From the NCBI GenBank assembly GCA_016202645.1, contig JACQOF010000118.1:1-5924 (forward strand): a stretch of DNA of 5,924 nt. Direction: 5' to 3'. Shown one piece after another: positions 4,987 through 5,924 of the stretch. Source of the stretch: a bacterium. GTDB taxonomy: Bacteria > Lindowbacteria > 2-12-FULL-62-27. Positions within the stretch are counted from its first letter, which is position 1. Every line of letters begins with the position of its first letter. The notes beneath the pieces are model-generated. The model was not told the origin of the DNA. It did not search any database and saw nothing but the letters and a program-made list of their open reading frames with translations. The translations under genes were made by a program, and so were the position numbers.

Positions 4987-5924
4987 GAGCTTCAGGCCAT
5001 TCCACGTCCAGTTCCGGATTTCCGGCAGGTCTTCGCCGTGTTCCTCGATGTACCCTTTGTGCTCCGCCAGTTTGTCCCGGAGGATCCGTTTGGCGTGCGC
5101 GGCGCGGGGGCCGAGGCGCGGGAGGCGGTCGATGACGTCTTCGGCGAGGTGAAACCGGTCAAGGTCGTTCAGGACGGTCATGTCGAACGGCGTTGTGGTC
5201 GTGCCTTCCTCCTTGTATCCGCGCACGTGCAGGTTCCCGTGGTTGGTCCGCCGGTAGGTCAGGCGGTGGATGAGCCAGGGATATCCATGGAAGGCGAAGA
5301 TGATCGGTTTATCTTTGGTGAAGAGCGCGTCAAACTCCCGGTCGGACAGCCCGTGCGGGTGCTCGCCGGGCGGTTGAAGCTTCATGAGGTCGACGACGTT
5401 GATGACGCGGATTTTGATTTTTGGAATAATCGTCCGCAAAATCTCCACGGCCGCGAGGGTCTCCATCGTCGGCACGTCGCCCGCGCAGGCCATGACGGCG
5501 TCGGGCGGCCCGCCGCCGCGGTCCGTGCCCGCCCAGTCCCAGACGCCGATGCCGGCCGCGCAGTGTTTGACGGCGGCGTTCATGCCGAGCCACTGGGGCG
5601 CGGGCTGTTTGCCGGCGACAATGACGTTGACGTAATTCCGGCTTCGCAGGCAGTGGTCGGTGACGGACAAGAGAGTGTTGGCGTCGGGCGGGAGATACAC
5701 GCGAACAACCTCGGCTTTCTTGTTGACCACGTGATCGATGAACCCGGGGTCCTGGTGGCTGAATCCGTTGTGGTCCTGCCGCCAGACGTGGGAGCTGAGC
5801 AGATAGTTGAGCGACGCGATCGGCCGCCGCCAGGAAATCTCATGGCAGACCTTCAGCCACTTGGCATGCTGATTGAACATCGAGTCGATAATGTGGATGA
5901 AGGCCTCGTAACATGAGAAGAACC
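4978..5924 (-). CDS. xfp: Phosphoketolase, C-terminal part (5' end outside window)
   Basis: The frame runs in from the right edge ([21 protein letters not shown]...) and stops at TGA 4980-4978. About 315 residues are visible of a protein normally near 790. The ATG at 5880 is internal, since conserved sequence continues upstream of it. The segments [50 protein letters not shown] and [18 protein letters not shown] are characteristic of thiamine-diphosphate phosphoketolases. The Asn (5769-5767) and His (5757-5755) of HNGFSH correspond, from memory of the bifidobacterial enzyme, to active-site residues that contact phosphate and substrate. The enzyme splits xylulose 5-phosphate, and in some forms fructose 6-phosphate, with phosphate to give acetyl phosphate and glyceraldehyde 3-phosphate or erythrose 4-phosphate. 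It acts in the cytosol, usually coupled to acetate kinase or phosphotransacetylase; neither is in the window. Substrate preference cannot be told from this part. Confidence 0.95.
   Translation of the reverse strand, partial: FFSCYEAFIHIIDSMFNQHAKWLKVCHEISWRRPIASLNYLLSSHVWRQDHNGFSHQDPGFIDHVVNKKAEVVRVYLPPDANTLLSVTDHCLRSRNYVNVIVAGKQPAPQWLGMNAAVKHCAAGIGVWDWAGTDRGGGPPDAVMACAGDVPTMETLAAVEILRTIIPKIKIRVINVVDLMKLQPPGEHPHGLSDREFDALFTKDKPIIFAFHGYPWLIHRLTYRRTNHGNLHVRGYKEEGTTTTPFDMTVLNDLDRFHLAEDVIDRLPRLGPRAAHAKRILRDKLAEHKGYIEEHGEDLPEIRNWTWNGLKLNP

Noticed and set aside
4912-5916. 334-residue plus-strand open frame opposite the phosphoketolase
   Set aside because: It is the antisense shadow of conserved phosphoketolase codons, favoured by high GC; the opposite strand has unmistakable family motifs.

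Overview
The window is GC-rich bacterial DNA with compact, high-GC coding regions. It carries the 3' part of a multihaem c-type cytochrome of the NapC/NirT inner-membrane type, a membrane-bound PAS histidine kinase, an AAA ATPase of the DUF4143 kind, and the 3' part of a phosphoketolase. It also holds a palindromic repeat of the dispersed ATTCCCGCGAAAGCGGGAAT class. This mix suggests an environmental, respiring bacterium of the Desulfobacterota, Nitrospirota or similar type. That placement is an inference from gene content and repeat style, because no rRNA or marker gene is present.

Layout: 2-763 (+) is the C-terminal part of the cytochrome, with four CXXCH haem sites visible. 764-1102 is a 339-base gap with no gene; it holds a segment bounded by two TCGTnACGA palindromes (about 790-927) and a compound palindromic repeat (939-1035). 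1103-1579 (+) encodes an unrecognised 158-residue helical protein. 1683-3632 (+) encodes a sensor histidine kinase with about eight membrane helices, one PAS domain and a complete kinase core, but no response regulator is in the window. 3704-4870 (-) encodes a DUF4143-type ATPase that converges on the kinase gene. 4978 to the right edge (-) is the C-terminal part of a phosphoketolase.

The most unusual part is the surroundings of the ATPase gene. Two imperfect 43-bp direct repeats (3639-3681 and 4944-4986; 34 of 43 identical, ungapped) bracket it, as if the gene with its promoter were a cassette of about 1.3 kb placed behind the phosphoketolase. Its AT-rich promoter has a near-consensus -35/-10 pair so close to the ATG that the mRNA should be leaderless. 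Three alternating-orientation copies of a CATATTTGGATAT-like motif overlie and adjoin the -35 box, which looks like an operator cluster.

The genes do not form one pathway. The cytochrome belongs to quinol-linked electron transfer, the phosphoketolase to central carbon metabolism making acetyl phosphate, the kinase to signalling, and the ATPase looks like an accessory gene. The small helical protein may belong with the kinase because it lies 103 bases upstream on the same strand, but nothing else in the sequence links them.
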